NCBI GenBank assembly: GCA_041666985.1
Contig: JBAYFV010000080.1
Span: 1 to 12,255 of the forward strand
Direction: 5' to 3'
Origin: GWF2-50-93 sp041666985
GTDB lineage: Bacteria > Verrucomicrobiota > Lentisphaeria > Victivallales > GWF2-50-93
Length of the DNA: 12,255 bases
In this document: piece after piece, positions 1 to 6,571 of the stretch
Numbering within the stretch: the first letter of the stretch is position 1
Layout: the number at the start of each line of letters is the position of its first letter
Program-made: the position numbers and the translations under genes
Notes under the pieces: model-generated
Databases searched by the model: none
The model's input: the letters and a program-made list of their open reading frames with translations, nothing else
Told to the model about the DNA's origin: nothing

Positions 1-2
1 AT

Positions 3-82
3 AAGAACATGCCTTGCGGCATTGACTACGAACAAATTAAGATTCGTTTTTGTTGGTAGTTAAGCCCGCAAGGGCTGTTCTT
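3..82. repeat. REPIN-like pair of inverted REP hairpins with GTAG heads
   Basis: Two about 27-bp units face each other. The right unit (56-82, plus) reads GTAG, then TTAA, then the hairpin GCCC-GCAA-GGGC, then TGTTCTT. The left unit (3-29, read on minus) reads GTAG, then TCAA, then the hairpin TGCC-GCAA-GGCA, then TGTTCTT. A GTRG tetranucleotide 5' of a short hairpin, in inverted pairs, is the hallmark of REP/REPIN elements mobilised by RAYT (Y1/HUH) transposases. The mismatches between the long arms (10-11 against 74-75, 20-21 against 64-65) are each compensated inside the local hairpins, so the small stems look like the conserved structure. The T-rich run 81-97 could also let it end transcription from the left. 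The family assignment is inference; no transposase lies in the window. Confidence 0.6.
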
Positions 83-125
83 TTCTTTGTTTTATGAATC
101 TGTTTGAAATTTGGAATTTTCTAAA

Positions 126-150
126 GTTGAATGTTGAATGTTGGACGTTC
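126..150. repeat. 7-bp tandem repeat, GTTGAAT-like
   Basis: Three and a half copies of a 7-bp unit stand head to tail: GTTGAAT, GTTGAAT, GTTGGAC, GTTC. The repeat sits between the REPIN-like pair and the long palindrome. No function is evident; such short arrays arise by slippage. Confidence 0.5.
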
Positions 151-155
151 ATATT

Positions 156-323
156 TTATACTCCACACGGGTGAAAATTTAACTTTTGGTTGCGAAGATT
201 TTGAGGATTGGTTTGCATTCGGAGAGGCTTTCGATACCGGGGTATCGGAAGCCCTTGATGAATGCGAATCCAAACTCGAAAGATCGCAGCCAAAAGTTAA
301 ATTTTCACCCGTGTGGAGTATAA
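156..323. repeat. 168-bp palindromic element with 40-bp arms in the glpK leader
   Basis: Positions 156-195 and 284-323 are inverted copies over 40 bp with only one G-T type mismatch (190/289). Weaker pairing continues inward, and a second hairpin at 226-253 closes the centre (GGCTT, CGATACC, a GG turn, GGTATCG, AAGCC). As RNA the whole element would fold into one long rod. A 69-codon open frame crosses it (131-340), but this follows from the palindrome and is not credible as a gene. The right arm ends 21 bp before glpK and 8 bp before its ribosome-binding site. The core (191-220) is shared with 12221-12254. No clear target duplication was found at the ends. Confidence 0.75.
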
Positions 324-331
324 CAACTTCT

Positions 332-336
332 GAGGA
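332..336 (+). promoter_or_regulatory. Ribosome-binding site of glpK
   Basis: GAGGA lies 8 bases before the ATG at 345 and supports that start. It falls just outside the right arm of the palindrome, so a folded leader would bring the hairpin close to the ribosome site. Confidence 0.6.
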
Positions 337-344
337 TTGAGTTC

Positions 345-1826
345 ATGAAAACCTATATCATGGCATTGGATCAGGGAACCACAAGTTCGAGGGCGATAAT
401 TTTCGACAAGGGAGGAATCCCCATCTCCTCGGCACGCAAGGAATTCAGGCAGATATTCCCGAAGCCCGGCTGGGTTGAACACGATCCCCTGGAAATATGG
501 GAGTCCCAGAAAAGTGTCGCGTGCATGGCGATCCGGAAAGCCGGAATCAAACCGGAACAGATCGCATCCATCGGAATTGCAAACCAGCGCGAAACAACAG
601 TTCTATGGGACAGGAATACCGGCAGACCTGCCTACAATGCGATTGTCTGGCAATGCCGCCGCACATCGGACATCTGCAAATCAATTGAAGCCGACGGCAA
701 AGGCGAAATCATACGCAGGAAAACCGGCCTTCTTCTTGACGCATACTTTTCCGCCACAAAAATAAAATGGATTCTGGACAAGGTGCCGGGCCTCCGCAGA
801 AAAGCCGAAGCCGGGGAAATATGTTTCGGCACCGTTGACTCATGGCTTCTCTTCAAGCTCACCGGCGAACATCTGACCGATGTATCCAACGCCTCCAGAA
901 CAATGCTGCTAAATATAAAAACAGGAAAATGGGACAAGGAGCTCCTTGAGATTTTCGGAGTACCGGAAAAGATTCTGCCCGGGATAAAACCGTCATCCGG
1001 ATATTTCGGGAAAACAAAAAAAGAAATCTTCGGAAAAGAAATTTCCGTCGGGGGGATTGCCGGAGACCAGCAGGCGGCCCTGTTCGGACAGGCGTGTTTT
1101 GAAAGAGGTTCGGCGAAAAACACATACGGAACAGGCTGTTTCATGCTTGTGAATACGGGGGAAAAGCCGGTGTTCTCTGAAAACCACCTGCTTACAACAA
1201 TTGCGTGGGACATCGGAGACGGAATCGAGTACGCGCTTGAAGGTTCTGTCTTCACAGGCGGCGAAGTGATAAAATGGCTGCGGGATTCGCTGAAAATAAT
1301 GAAGTCCGCCTCTGAATCCGAAGACATGGCGGAACGCGTTTCCGACAACGGGGGAGTTTATTTTGTTCCGGCATTTGCCGGACTCGGCGCGCCATACTGG
1401 GAGCCGGATGTCAGGGGAACTGTTTTCGGAATAACAAGCGGGACATCTCCGTACAACATCGCCAGAGCCGCACTTGAAAGCATTGCATTCCAGTCAAGGG
1501 ATCTTATTGAATGCCTTCAGGAGGATTTGGGGATCAAAATCAAATCCCTGAAGGTTGACGGCGGCGCCTGCGTGAACAATTTCCTCATGCAGTTCCAGTC
1601 CGACATCCTCGGGATTCCAGTTGTGCGCACTGCGGTTCCGGAGACGACGGCGCTCGGGGTTGCGTGTCTCGCAGGTTTAAGCTGCGGATACTGGAAAAGC
1701 AAGAAGGACATCAGGAAAAACTGGCGCGCCGACAAAACATTCAAACCTGAAATCACCTCCTATGAACGCGAACTCCGCATTTCAAAATGGAAGAAAGCCG
1801 TCGAAGCCGCAAGGGGATTCAAATGA
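345..1826 (+). CDS. glpK: Glycerol kinase
   Basis: This enzyme phosphorylates glycerol with ATP to sn-glycerol-3-phosphate in the cytoplasm, the entry step of glycerol use. The 493-residue product matches the usual 495-505 for the FGGY kinase family. The N-terminal phosphate-binding motif DQGTTSSRAIIFD is at 9-21. Glycerol contacts known from E. coli GlpK are all present: R82-E83 (NQRET), Y134 (DAYFSATK) and D241-Q242 (GIAGDQQAALFGQ). The C-terminal ATPase lobe carries the FGGY signature (GGACVNNFLMQFQSD). The start is supported by GAGGA 8 bases upstream. No glpF, glpD or regulator is adjacent: upstream are repeats and downstream a decayed gene. The frame is intact with no missing catalytic residue. 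Its expression could be influenced by the hairpin leader, which is inference. Confidence 0.97.
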   Translation: MKTYIMALDQGTTSSRAIIFDKGGIPISSARKEFRQIFPKPGWVEHDPLEIWESQKSVACMAIRKAGIKPEQIASIGIANQRETTVLWDRNTGRPAYNAIVWQCRRTSDICKSIEADGKGEIIRRKTGLLLDAYFSATKIKWILDKVPGLRRKAEAGEICFGTVDSWLLFKLTGEHLTDVSNASRTMLLNIKTGKWDKELLEIFGVPEKILPGIKPSSGYFGKTKKEIFGKEISVGGIAGDQQAALFGQACFERGSAKNTYGTGCFMLVNTGEKPVFSENHLLTTIAWDIGDGIEYALEGSVFTGGEVIKWLRDSLKIMKSASESEDMAERVSDNGGVYFVPAFAGLGAPYWEPDVRGTVFGITSGTSPYNIARAALESIAFQSRDLIECLQEDLGIKIKSLKVDGGACVNNFLMQFQSDILGIPVVRTAVPETTALGVACLAGLSCGYWKSKKDIRKNWRADKTFKPEITSYERELRISKWKKAVEAARGFK

Positions 1827-1858
1827 TAATTTCCCTACCGGCCCCCCCCTCCCTGCCC

Positions 1859-2238
1859 CGCCAGGCAGACGTTGCCCGAAAAGATTCCCGGGAACAGCCC
1901 TTGCGAGCGCCAACGGTTCCGGTCGGGGACGGTTCATGGGCTCCGATCCTGCAGTCCTGGGCGGAATATGCGGGTGCACATCATCTCTATGCCGATGGCG
2001 GGAATTGTTTCACGCACGGCGGATTTCCATTGCGCGGCTCGATTATCGGCGCCAACTGGCTGATCATGCAGGAAGTGCTTGAGCCGGACGAGCAGGCTTC
2101 CGACTTCATCCAGAAGACCAATCAATATCCGTTGCCCGGGAAAACGCCGCGTTCAGCCAGCCATATTACAGCCGACACGATTTCGCACATATAAAACGCG
2201 GCGAAGTGAAGGCGTTTCTGAAGAATTATAAGACGTAA
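1859..2238 (+). pseudogene. Decayed, frameshifted 3' remnant of an unrecognised gene
   Basis: Two adjoining open stretches in different frames look like one former protein end. From about 1917 to 2125 one frame reads with a protein-like composition (motifs GDGSWAPILQSW, HHLYADGGN, THGGFPLRGSIIGANW, LEPDEQASDFIQKT). From about 2143 the next frame reads ENAAFSQPYYSRHDFAH then IKRGEVKAFLKNYKT to a TAA at 2236-2238. Moving from one frame to the other needs loss of one base (or gain of two) near 2122-2158. No plausible start with a ribosome-binding site precedes it. The C-rich junction just after glpK (1840-1862) looks non-coding and may be where the remnant was joined. I do not recognise the family. 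It could instead be chance open frame, but both reading stretches resemble real protein. Confidence 0.5.
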
Positions 2239-2283
2239 CAGTTAAAAGTCCGGCAGGAATGCCAGGGCGGGCGGCAACCACGG

Positions 2284-2319
2284 CAAAAAACAAGACCCGT
2301 ACCTTGCGATACGGGTCTT
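2284..2319 (-). terminator. Rho-independent terminator of the minus-strand permease/zinc-ribbon operon
   Basis: A perfect 10-bp stem (2292-2301 with 2310-2319, arm AAGACCCGTA) encloses an 8-base loop. Read on the minus strand it is followed at once by a G and a run of six T (2285-2290). It lies about 90 bases past the stop of the zinc-ribbon gene. On the plus strand no T run follows, so it acts in one direction. Confidence 0.85.
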
Positions 2320-2408
2320 ATCCTCATACATCAAGCTGTCTTTATTTGCTATCTAAAAGATCTTTCACCTTCGTTTTTCCATAGCTTCAGGAAAAACAGC
2401 CCTCACAG

Positions 2409-3416
2409 TTATTGTTTTTTTTCAGTCTTCGGGTCTCCGCATTCGGAGCAATAGGCGCCCTTTTTCACAACGCCGCATTTATCGCATGCGCCGTAAACAA
2501 CAACCTTCTCGCCGCAGGACGAGCAATACTTGTCCCCGGCGGCATAGACCGTCAGGCATTTGCCGCAGAAATTCTGCCCCTTAAGGATACTTGTTTTCAG
2601 TTCATTCAATGTTTTTGCAATATTCGGGTCATCGGGATGTTCTTCCTTCAGAAAAGACGCAAGTGAAAGCACCTTCCGGGTCATATCCTTTGTGGAACTT
2701 TGGACGATGGAATAGGAGGCCATGTCGTCTTCGACTCTGCCGCCCCTATAGCCGCTGTTCGCCTCATTTATCCATGCGCAGAGAAGCGCATGCTTATCGT
2801 TGACAATCTGGATTGCGTCTTTTGAGCCTTTCGCCTTCCATGTTTTGCCAAGCTTTGCGGCTTTTGCCCTCATGAGATAGGAAATCACATACCTCTCCGG
2901 TGTCGAAGGGCTTCTTTTTGCGGCCATTTCGAAGAATCCCTCCGCATCTGTTTTCAGTTTTTTAGTGACCGCAGGGAGATCCTTGGCATTGACATTGCGG
3001 GAAAGGGTAAATCCTGCAAGGAACGGGATTTTCCAGTTTGCGCTCAGCCTGGGGTTGTCGCATCCTATTTTCAGGAGTTCAAGAGCCTTCTCCGAAGCCT
3101 CTATGGATATCATCAGGGTTCCGACTTCATAGGCCTTCTCAAAATCCGGATCATTCCTGATTATTGACGCCAGCCTTGTGTAGACTTCATTGACATTGTC
3201 TTTTTTTATTGAACCTACCGAGCCGCAGTAGTTGATGAAGAGCATCCACTGCACGTCGGCGATGAATTTATTGAAGCCGCAGGCTGATTTCTGTCCAACC
3301 TTGATTCTGGCTGAAGACAGCTTATTCTGATCCATGAGCAGGGTTGATGCTATGAAAGATCCGGCGGCCGCTGCTATTACCATTACAAGAATATGAACAA
3401 CAAGTGATTTCTTCAT
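2409..3416 (-). CDS. Membrane-anchored protein with two C-terminal zinc ribbons
   Basis: The 335-residue product has an N-terminal hydrophobic segment (about 6-28, VVHILVMVIAAAAGSF onward) acting as signal anchor. A helical middle of about 230 residues has no family I recognise. At the C-terminus are two four-cysteine zinc ribbons: C284/C287 with C298/C301, and C311/C314 with C323/C326. The frame is open further upstream, but ATG at 3416 is chosen because AAAAGGAGAT stands 7-8 bases before it and because the longer version would run into the upstream permease gene. It lies 25 bp downstream of that gene, so the two are very likely co-transcribed. The pairing suggests an accessory of the transporter, which is inference. 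Zinc ribbons usually bind nucleic acid or protein; no enzymatic role is visible. Confidence 0.8.
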   Translation of the reverse strand: MKKSLVVHILVMVIAAAAGSFIASTLLMDQNKLSSARIKVGQKSACGFNKFIADVQWMLFINYCGSVGSIKKDNVNEVYTRLASIIRNDPDFEKAYEVGTLMISIEASEKALELLKIGCDNPRLSANWKIPFLAGFTLSRNVNAKDLPAVTKKLKTDAEGFFEMAAKRSPSTPERYVISYLMRAKAAKLGKTWKAKGSKDAIQIVNDKHALLCAWINEANSGYRGGRVEDDMASYSIVQSSTKDMTRKVLSLASFLKEEHPDDPNIAKTLNELKTSILKGQNFCGKCLTVYAAGDKYCSSCGEKVVVYGACDKCGVVKKGAYCSECGDPKTEKKQ

Positions 3417-3424
3417 TTCGCATA

Positions 3425-3430
3425 TCTCCT
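3425..3430 (-). promoter_or_regulatory. Ribosome-binding site that fixes the zinc-ribbon gene start
   Basis: On the minus strand AAAAGGAGAT precedes the ATG at 3416 with 7-8 bases spacing. It decides for the 335-residue product over a 372-residue reading that would overlap the permease gene by 86 bases. Confidence 0.7.
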
Positions 3431-3441
3431 TTTGATTTAGA

Positions 3442-4167
3442 TTATTTAAGATCCTTGTAGCTGAATATAAGACTTGCCAGGGTTGTTGCGAAAACGCTGA
3501 AAAGGATGCCCCACACAAGTGCGACAAGGATATACCCCGAACTGATTCCGCCGTAAACCGCTTCGGCGCGGAGATTATAGAGGTTCAGGTCGGGAAGTAT
3601 TCCGCCATACAGGAATTTCACGCCGGACATTGATGATGTAGCATGTGCGAACCAGATTGCGACCACCGTGGCCGTTGCTGCGAGGAACTCGGAGGCGAAC
3701 ACCGAAAAAAGAACTGCGATGGCGGACATGGGTATCACGCTCGCCATTATGAGCATGTGCCCTTTCACCATCGAGGAAGTCACTCCCCCGAAAGCGGAGT
3801 TGAAGACAAATACGAAACCGAGAGTTATCAGACCTGTTATCACAATGCCTGTGACAATTATTCCGACAAGCTTGCCGACAAGATACTGCGTTCTGCCGAG
3901 CGGCTTTGAGAGCAGGGTTGACGCAACCCCCTCCTTCAGTTCCTTCGGAATTTCAAACGTGATTGACACGGCGATCAGGATTGCCGCGATCATGTTCAGC
4001 ACAAGAGACACGTCAACCATCAGCTGTTTGTGCATCCCCATCGAAAAGACATCGTAATTGTAGGCGCTTCCAATCAGGATCAGAACGCACACGATCAGAA
4101 AATAAACCACGCGCATTCTGAGAATCCTTCTCCAAGTACCCCCCGCTATCGCCATTATTTCATTCAT
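3442..4167 (-). CDS. ABC-2 type transporter permease subunit
   Basis: A 241-residue integral membrane protein with about six hydrophobic segments, at roughly 19-37, 51-73, 104-125, 138-160, 163-182 and 213-236. Between the second and third lies the cytoplasmic stretch EIPKELKEGVASTLLSKPLGR. Short motifs of this kind (a substrate-neutral 'E-G-T/S-L-L-x-P-x-R' loop) are typical of ABC-2 permeases of the NosY/CcmB-like class that work with a separate ATPase. No ATPase gene is next to it: upstream are a mobile-like repeat and a tRNA. ATG at 4167 has AGGGG about 9 bases upstream. The substrate cannot be told. It is the first gene of a two-gene operon with the zinc-ribbon protein. Confidence 0.85.
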   Translation of the reverse strand: MNEIMAIAGGTWRRILRMRVVYFLIVCVLILIGSAYNYDVFSMGMHKQLMVDVSLVLNMIAAILIAVSITFEIPKELKEGVASTLLSKPLGRTQYLVGKLVGIIVTGIVITGLITLGFVFVFNSAFGGVTSSMVKGHMLIMASVIPMSAIAVLFSVFASEFLAATATVVAIWFAHATSSMSGVKFLYGGILPDLNLYNLRAEAVYGGISSGYILVALVWGILFSVFATTLASLIFSYKDLK

Positions 4168-4242
4168 CTTTCAGACCCCTTTCTACTTTTTTGTTTTATA
4201 TAAAACACTACGGTATCCGCGCAAACATCCGACTGCTTTCAA

Positions 4243-4258
4243 CCTTTCCGGTGAAAGG
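4243..4258. other. Small perfect hairpin upstream of the permease operon
   Basis: CCTTTC, a CGGT loop and GAAAGG form a 6-bp stem about 76 bases before the permease start. It could be an operator or a leader stem; neither a promoter nor a T run confirms either. The rest of 4168-4338 holds nothing else that I can support, apart from AT-rich sequence near 4195-4205 that could serve as a minus-strand -10 region (TATAAA). Confidence 0.3.
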
Positions 4259-4339
4259 GATTTTGACTTTCATAATGCCGTAAGCATAGTCCATACTGGA
4301 GCTAAAATCAAGGGTGATAGAATAAAAAAAACACACTAA

Positions 4340-4608
4340 GGAGCCGTACAGAAATAACTTTTACATTTGCTGTCCGGGATTTTGGATTGATTATCATGAT
4401 GTTTGCGAGGAGCATATCTGAAGATATGCAACGAGCAAACAGCGTGATAAGCGGCCAGAAGAACGCCAGCCCTTCGGGGCGGAATTCCATGTGTTTGTCT
4501 TCTTCGTTGCTTCACCCCTTACGTATGTCCCATACGCGCGGGGCTTGCGCCTCGAATCCAAGCACCTGTATTTTCCGCCAAATGTAAAAGTTATTTCTGC
4601 ACGACTCC
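4340..4608. mobile_element. MITE-like element with 30-bp terminal inverted repeats and TAA duplication
   Basis: The ends are inverted copies over 30 bp (4340-4369 against 4579-4608) with two mismatches; they share GGAGYCGTRCAG followed by AAATAACTTTTACATTTG. The element is flanked by TAA on both sides (4337-4339 and 4609-4611), consistent with a 3-bp target duplication. It is 269 bp and encodes no transposase. Inside are two further hairpins: 4402-4439 (TTTGC and GCATATCT against AGATATGC and GCAAA) and 4522-4536 (CGTATG, TCC, CATACG). The family is unknown. A TNA target of 3 bp is known for some IS5-group elements, so a related transposase could mobilise it; that is inference. Confidence 0.7.
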
Positions 4609-4687
4609 TAAACAGTTGAATTTTGTGTTTTCAGCGCAAGGTTTTCCCGTATCCATCTAAATCGTTTGTGTTATAGTGTCAAAGCGT

Positions 4688-4702
4688 CCCGGCTACGCCG
4701 GG
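4688..4702. other. GC-rich hairpin in the MITE-tRNA spacer
   Basis: CCCGGC, a TAC loop and GCCGGG make a perfect 6-bp stem. No T run follows on either strand, so it is not a convincing terminator. The spacer 4612-4797 otherwise holds no gene that I can support; a 70-codon open frame across it reads into the antisense of the tRNA. Confidence 0.3.
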
Positions 4703-4789
4703 TTGTGGAGTGAGACTGGAGTTCCGACAGGGATCGCACGGGATCGGAAAACCATTCGGCCCGATTCCCCGGATCTGCGAAACGACCGT

Positions 4790-4797
4790 AAAAAAAA
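4790..4797 (-). terminator. T tract directly after the tRNA-Gly 3' end
   Basis: On the minus strand eight T residues follow the encoded CCA at once. With the acceptor and T arms just upstream acting as structure, this may serve to end the transcript. No separate hairpin stands between, so this is a tentative call. Confidence 0.35.
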
Positions 4798-4871
4798 TGG
4801 AGCGGGTGAAGGGAATCGAACCCTCGTGGCCAGCTTGGGAAGCTGGAACATTACCACTATGCTACACCCGC
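4798..4871 (-). tRNA. tRNA-Gly (anticodon CCC)
   Basis: Read on the minus strand this is a complete 71-base cloverleaf plus an encoded CCA. The acceptor is GCGGGTG with CACCCGC, the D stem GCAT with ATGT, the anticodon stem CCAGC with GCTGG enclosing TTCCCAA (anticodon CCC), and the T stem GAGGG with CCCTT around TTCGATT. The discriminator is U, as is usual for bacterial glycine tRNAs. It decodes GGG. Confidence 0.95.
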
Positions 4872-4928
4872 AAAGAGATTTTCAATAATCTACTTTCGCA
4901 CGCCGCATGTCAATTTCCAGAGTTTTCC

Positions 4929-4956
4929 TTGATTGACTTTGAATTAAAATCATAAT
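4929..4956 (+). promoter_or_regulatory. Possible promoter of the FHA-PEGA-Nfn cluster
   Basis: TTGATT (4929-4934) and CATAAT (4951-4956) stand 16 bp apart, close to a sigma-70 type -35/-10 pair. It would give a leader of about 115 bases before the ATG at 5081. The spacer 4872-5080 is AT-rich and other fits are possible. Confidence 0.3.
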
Positions 4957-5036
4957 CTAAGCCAAAGGACAAAAAAATCAAAGCGTTAATTTTTTATATA
5001 TCGAAGGAAGAAAAATATTCGGGGGATGGTATAGTT

Positions 5037-5042
5037 AGGAGG
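5037..5042 (+). promoter_or_regulatory. Strong Shine-Dalgarno site 38 bases before the called FHA start
   Basis: A perfect AGGAGG lies far from the ATG at 5081 but 8 bases before an in-frame ATT codon at 5051. ATT is a rare start. If used, the protein would gain ten residues. The ATG has only weaker sites (AAGGGA at 5060-5065, GGAA at 5072-5075). The ATG is kept because the FHA fold begins right after it. Confidence 0.35.
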
Positions 5043-5080
5043 TTTTTTAAATTTCAAATAAGGGAAATGTCGGAACAAGC

Positions 5081-6565
5081 ATGAAACTCTTTTACATAGA
5101 AGGCAACAAAAAGGGCTCGTCTTATGAGCTTATCCCTCCGGGTGTAAGTATCGGACGAGAGACCGACAACGACATCATTCTCGACTCCGAAGCGTCTTCC
5201 CGGTACAACTCAAAACTCGAATTCAAAGACGGTGAATGGTTTCTCAGGGATCTCGGAAGCACAAACGGCACAAAACTCAATGACGTGAAAATAAGCGCCG
5301 AAGTCCAGCTCAGAGAAGGAGACAGTATAAGGATCGGCAAGGAGATTCTGCTTTTCGGAACCTCCCCAAATGCCAAAATGACTGTGCCTGACATTTCCCC
5401 TCCCCCGGTCTCCCCGGCACAGGAAAAACACGAGGTCGTCCCGCCTGAAAAAACCACCGTCGAATCCGCTAAATCCGAATCAGTCCGGGAAGAGAAAAAA
5501 TCCTTCCTGAATTTCTTCTCGTCTAAAGATTCCGAAAAAAACGCGGGAGATGAGAAAACAAAGCCCCCGGAGAAACCGAAAGAGGACGGAATCGTCAACA
5601 GAACTGATTTTTTCGCGAAAAAAAAAGAGGACAAGGGGGAACGCAAGCGACATGCCAGCATGCTCTTTTACATTATTGTAATAGGGGCCGCCGTACTTCT
5701 GGTTCTCATCTTCCTGCTTTTCGACAAAATCCAGAACGAAGCCGAGAAGAACAAAAAACCGCAGACAGCCGTAAAATCAAATGTCGCCTCCCTCATGGTC
5801 AGCTATGAAAAACAGATATCAACCTCCGACAACATATTCAGATATGAACTTAAAATACGGGACGACACCATCTCCGTGACAAGGGACGACCTGAAGCACC
5901 AGATCAGGTTCACAAGGGAAAAAAAGATTGACCGCGAATCGCTGCAGAAGCTTGAGCAGGAACTGAAGGAAACCGACTTCATGAACCTCGCAGAGCAGCA
6001 GTCCGGTATCTCCTCGGACGGAACCGACGAGTTGAAAATGCTGACAATCGCCTTCGGAAACAACCTCAACAGCATAAGAATAAAAAACACGTTTGAACCC
6101 ACTTCCTTCAAGGAGGCCGTGAACATCCTCGAGGACTTTTCAAAAAACACCCTCAGCATTCCAACCGTATCCCTCACCGCCGACGAAATGAAAAACAAGG
6201 CTGCGGAAGAATTCAGAAATGCCGAAATGCTCTTCAAAAACTATCAGTCCAAAGATGAAAACCTGCGGCTGTCCATCCAAAAATACGGCCTTGTCATTGA
6301 TTACCTTGAATGCTTCGAGCCGAAACCGGATATGTATGACATGGCTTATCAGCACTCCCAGGAGGCGACAAAGATACTTGACGACGAGATCAAATCGCTA
6401 AAGAGCGATGCGGAGAGAAATCTGCGTCTTTCGAAATGGGCGGACGCCAAGGAGAATTACCAGAAAATAAAAGCCAAAATCAATCCTGAAAAACCCGATT
6501 ACGAGTTTGCAAGAAAGAAAATAATCGCCATTGAAGACCTGTTAAGACAACGAAAGAAGAAGTGA
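5081..6565 (+). CDS. FHA-domain single-pass membrane protein with helical extracytoplasmic region
   Basis: The 494-residue product begins with a forkhead-associated domain (about 1-92), a phosphothreonine-binding fold. Seen are the IGRE loop, SSRYNSKLEF, and LRDLGSTNGTKLND. The normally conserved histidine of the S-R-x-H motif is N here, so the fold or binding may differ. A charged, low-complexity linker (about 93-190) leads to one transmembrane helix (about 194-215, MLFYIIVIGAAVLLVLIFLL). The rest, predicted outside the cytoplasm, holds an unrecognised module (about 235-360) and a helical, TPR-like tail (about 370-494). It lies 6 bp before the PEGA lipoprotein gene, suggesting the two act together at the envelope. 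The phosphoprotein partner is unknown; no Ser/Thr kinase is in the window. Confidence 0.85.
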   Translation: MKLFYIEGNKKGSSYELIPPGVSIGRETDNDIILDSEASSRYNSKLEFKDGEWFLRDLGSTNGTKLNDVKISAEVQLREGDSIRIGKEILLFGTSPNAKMTVPDISPPPVSPAQEKHEVVPPEKTTVESAKSESVREEKKSFLNFFSSKDSEKNAGDEKTKPPEKPKEDGIVNRTDFFAKKKEDKGERKRHASMLFYIIVIGAAVLLVLIFLLFDKIQNEAEKNKKPQTAVKSNVASLMVSYEKQISTSDNIFRYELKIRDDTISVTRDDLKHQIRFTREKKIDRESLQKLEQELKETDFMNLAEQQSGISSDGTDELKMLTIAFGNNLNSIRIKNTFEPTSFKEAVNILEDFSKNTLSIPTVSLTADEMKNKAAEEFRNAEMLFKNYQSKDENLRLSIQKYGLVIDYLECFEPKPDMYDMAYQHSQEATKILDDEIKSLKSDAERNLRLSKWADAKENYQKIKAKINPEKPDYEFARKKIIAIEDLLRQRKKK

Positions 6566-6571
6566 TTTGAC

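Noticed and set aside
131..340. 69-codon open frame upstream of glpK
   Set aside because: It spans the long palindrome, whose arms are complementary, and has no ribosome site; the frame is a by-product of the repeat. A similar short reading at 12221-12254 is explained by the shared DNA repeat core.
1..340. CRISPR array or integron array
   Set aside because: There are only inverted palindromes and a 7-bp tandem; no regularly spaced direct repeats with unique spacers and no cas genes.
632..1348. 238-codon minus-strand frame opposite glpK
   Set aside because: It is a shadow of the clear glycerol kinase gene, with Ser/Pro/Phe-rich unnatural composition.
2371..2394. TTTTTCC/GGAAAAA inverted repeat downstream of the zinc-ribbon gene
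   Set aside because: A short AT-rich arm with no following T run; the strong terminator at 2284-2319 already serves this operon.
4308..4490. 60-codon minus-strand frame and the overlapping 66-codon plus frame in the MITE-like element
   Set aside because: Both cross the terminal repeat and internal hairpins; they have no transposase motif and no ribosome site.
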